From JALOAT01 sp041677345 (GTDB lineage Bacteria > Pseudomonadota > Gammaproteobacteria > Thiohalomonadales > Thiohalomonadaceae), in NCBI GenBank assembly GCA_041677345.1, contig JBAYQE010000059.1, forward strand, positions 1 to 15,793: a stretch of 15,793 nucleotides of DNA, given 5' to 3'. The position numbers and the translations under genes were made by a program. Below are positions 14,288-15,793 of this stretch, in pieces; the first letter of the stretch is position 1, and each line of letters opens with the position of its first letter. The notes beneath the pieces were generated by a model. The model saw nothing but the letters and a program-made list of their open reading frames with translations. It was not told where the DNA came from and did no database searches.

Positions 14288-15172
14288 ATGAAAATCTCAC
14301 TCGGTCCTCTTCTTTACTACTGGCCCAGGGAACGGGTGATGTCCTTCTACCGCGAGGTCGCGGACTGGCACGTGGACATCGTCTATCTGGGTGAAGCGGT
14401 CTGCTCCAAGCGACGCGCGTTGCGCCTGGAAGACTGGCTGGAGATCGCCGCACAGCTTCGCACGGCGGGCAAGGAAGTGGTGCTGTCCACGCTGGCACTA
14501 GTGGAGGCGGAATCCGAGCTGCTCACCGTACGGCGCATCGCCGGAAACGGTGACTACCTGGTGGAGGCCAATGAGATGGGGGCGGTACGCCAGTGTGCCG
14601 GGCGACCGTTCGTGGCCGGTCCACACATCAACGTCTACAATGCCGCAACCCTCGGCTGGCTGGCGGAGCTGGGGGCGCGCCGCTGGATCATGCCGGTGGA
14701 ACTGTCACGGGACACGCTGCGCGACTTCCAGGCACACCGTCCCCCGGCGGTGGAAACCGAGGTCTTCGCGTTCGGGCGTCTGCCGCTGGCGTTTTCCGCG
14801 CGCTGCTTTACTGCACGCGCCTGTAATCTCCCCAAGGATGACTGCGAATGGCGCTGTGGTGACTTCGCCGATGGTATGGCGGTGGAGTCCCAGGAGGACA
14901 AACCCTTTCTGGTGTTCAACGGCATCCAGACCCAATCGGCGCAGACCGCCAACCTGATCGCAGAACTGCCCGCCATGCAGGCGGCCGGCGTGGATGTAGT
15001 ACGCCTCTCCCCGCAAAGCGAGCACATGGCGGAGATTGTCGCGGCATTCCACGCCGTCATCACGGGTTCCGAATCGCCTGAAGCGGCGGCGGCGCGGACG
15101 GTTCAACTCGGTGCCGGGGCCCCGTGCAACGGCTATTGGCTGGGCGGCGCCGGCATGGAGTGGCGCACGTGA
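14288..15172 (+). CDS. ubiV: UbiV, oxygen-independent ubiquinone hydroxylation factor (U32 family)
   Basis: This 294-residue partner of UbiU has the 4Fe-4S ligands expected for UbiV: C39 (identical position to E. coli), and C173, C186 and C190 matching E. coli C180, C193 and C197 in the segment SARCFTAR...PKDDCEWRC. One extra cysteine (C179) lies in that segment. Other family motifs are ISLGPLLYYWPRERV at the start and VFNGIQTQS. The ATG at 14288 follows GGAG (14275-14278) by nine bases; the open frame upstream to 14237 is not needed. It lies 150 bases after ubiU, a gap long enough for an internal promoter, but none is obvious. Confidence 0.96.
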   Translation: MKISLGPLLYYWPRERVMSFYREVADWHVDIVYLGEAVCSKRRALRLEDWLEIAAQLRTAGKEVVLSTLALVEAESELLTVRRIAGNGDYLVEANEMGAVRQCAGRPFVAGPHINVYNAATLGWLAELGARRWIMPVELSRDTLRDFQAHRPPAVETEVFAFGRLPLAFSARCFTARACNLPKDDCEWRCGDFADGMAVESQEDKPFLVFNGIQTQSAQTANLIAELPAMQAAGVDVVRLSPQSEHMAEIVAAFHAVITGSESPEAAAARTVQLGAGAPCNGYWLGGAGMEWRT

Positions 15173-15231
15173 AGCCCGCGCGGGTATCAATGACCGGCAT
15201 GCGCGGTATGCATCGGCAATGAGGTGACGAC

Positions 15232-15759
15232 ATGGTATTTCCCACTTCCCTGTTGAAGGTCTCTGCAACACTCCTGCCTGCTGTCGTGCAGGGCATGCGT
15301 TTGGTGCCCGACAGTGTGCACAGTACGGTGGTGGCGCACATTACGAACCACCTGCTCAAGGGCCAATGGATCCGTGAACAACTGACGGAACTGCATGGCA
15401 AGTGCTTCGCGCTCCATATCCGTGACACCGGCACCGAGTTGCGCTTCGAAGTGGCAGGCACCCGGTTGATACGGGCCGCCAACGGCGGCCATCCCGATGT
15501 GACCATCGAAGGCAATCTGCACGATTTCTGGCTGCTGGCGAGCCGTCGCGAGGACCCGGACACCTTGTTCTTCCATCGCCGCCTGGCGCTCAAGGGCGAC
15601 GTAGCGACCGGTTTGCAGGTGAAGAATCTGCTGGATGCCATGGAATACGACACGGATGCGCATATCCGTGCCGTACTGGGCGACCGCGCCGGCGCAGCGG
15701 TTTCCGGTACGGTCACCCGCCTGCGCCACCTCGCCGGCGCCATCCAGCGCCAGCCTTGA
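15232..15759 (+). CDS. ubiT: UbiT, SCP2-domain lipid-binding accessory factor for anaerobic ubiquinone synthesis
   Basis: This 175-residue protein has an SCP2 sterol-carrier-like domain (about 40-140) with typical motifs: a helical start, LRFEVAGTRLIRA, DVTIEGNLHDFWLLASRREDPDTLFFHRRLALKGD. Length equals E. coli UbiT (174). It binds ubiquinone intermediates and is required for the O2-independent pathway; a UbiJ-like role is the alternative, but the ubiU-ubiV context favours UbiT. ATG 15232 follows GAGGTGA (15221-15227). It begins 59 bases after ubiV and appears co-transcribed. The last 34 bases of the window hold no signal. Confidence 0.93.
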   Translation: MVFPTSLLKVSATLLPAVVQGMRLVPDSVHSTVVAHITNHLLKGQWIREQLTELHGKCFALHIRDTGTELRFEVAGTRLIRAANGGHPDVTIEGNLHDFWLLASRREDPDTLFFHRRLALKGDVATGLQVKNLLDAMEYDTDAHIRAVLGDRAGAAVSGTVTRLRHLAGAIQRQP

Positions 15760-15793
15760 GCTGAAAAATGGGCCAGGGGGCGGCCGAATCCCC

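Overview
The window looks like the chromosome of a gammaproteobacterium, probably a facultative anaerobe. It is GC-rich, has Gram-negative envelope genes (a TolC-type channel, an OmpA-type porin, an outer-membrane lipoprotein), and carries a complete ubiU-ubiV-ubiT set for oxygen-independent ubiquinone synthesis. The genus cannot be named from sequence alone.

Layout. 1-358: promoter region with three pairs of CTCAC-type boxes. 359-481: a 40-residue hydrophobic peptide gene (peptide A, +) followed by a strong terminator. 599-5733 (-): a five-gene operon, transcribed tolC-like, macA-like, ATPase, macB-like permease, Yip1-like membrane protein, with 4-8 base overlaps or a 3-base gap at every junction. 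5734-6252: divergent regulatory region with a second box array. 6253-6438: a 61-residue peptide gene with a near-textbook double-glycine leader (peptide B, +) and a terminator. 6666-7406 (-): OmpR-type response regulator without a kinase beside it. 7407-8546: 1.1 kb without a convincing gene but with another box pair, in reverse orientation. 8547-12114 (+): C39 peptidase, OmpA-like porin and thrombospondin-type-3 repeat lipoprotein, ending in a terminator. 12578-12913: unrecognised small protein. 13133-15759: ubiU, ubiV, ubiT, preceded by a plausible FNR-type site.

Working model (inference). Positions 1 to about 12164 form one secreted-peptide system. Two very hydrophobic, lysine- and arginine-free (after processing) peptides are made from promoters with the same unusual architecture: three pairs of direct repeats, always 21 bases start to start, then a perfect TTGACA. 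Peptide B has the leader that C39 peptidases cut, and a stand-alone C39 peptidase lies 2.1 kb away. A MacAB-TolC-type tripartite pump lies between the two peptide genes and is the obvious export candidate. Double-glycine peptide, C39 protease, ABC exporter, response regulator and 21-base-spaced repeats together resemble Gram-positive peptide-pheromone/bacteriocin regulons, but here they are built from Gram-negative parts: a split peptidase and exporter, a MacB-type rather than PCAT-type transporter, and an OmpR-type rather than LytTR-type regulator. The OmpA protein and the Ca-binding-repeat lipoprotein co-transcribed with the peptidase suggest a cell-surface role.

The ubi genes at the right end appear to be an unrelated housekeeping/anaerobic module.
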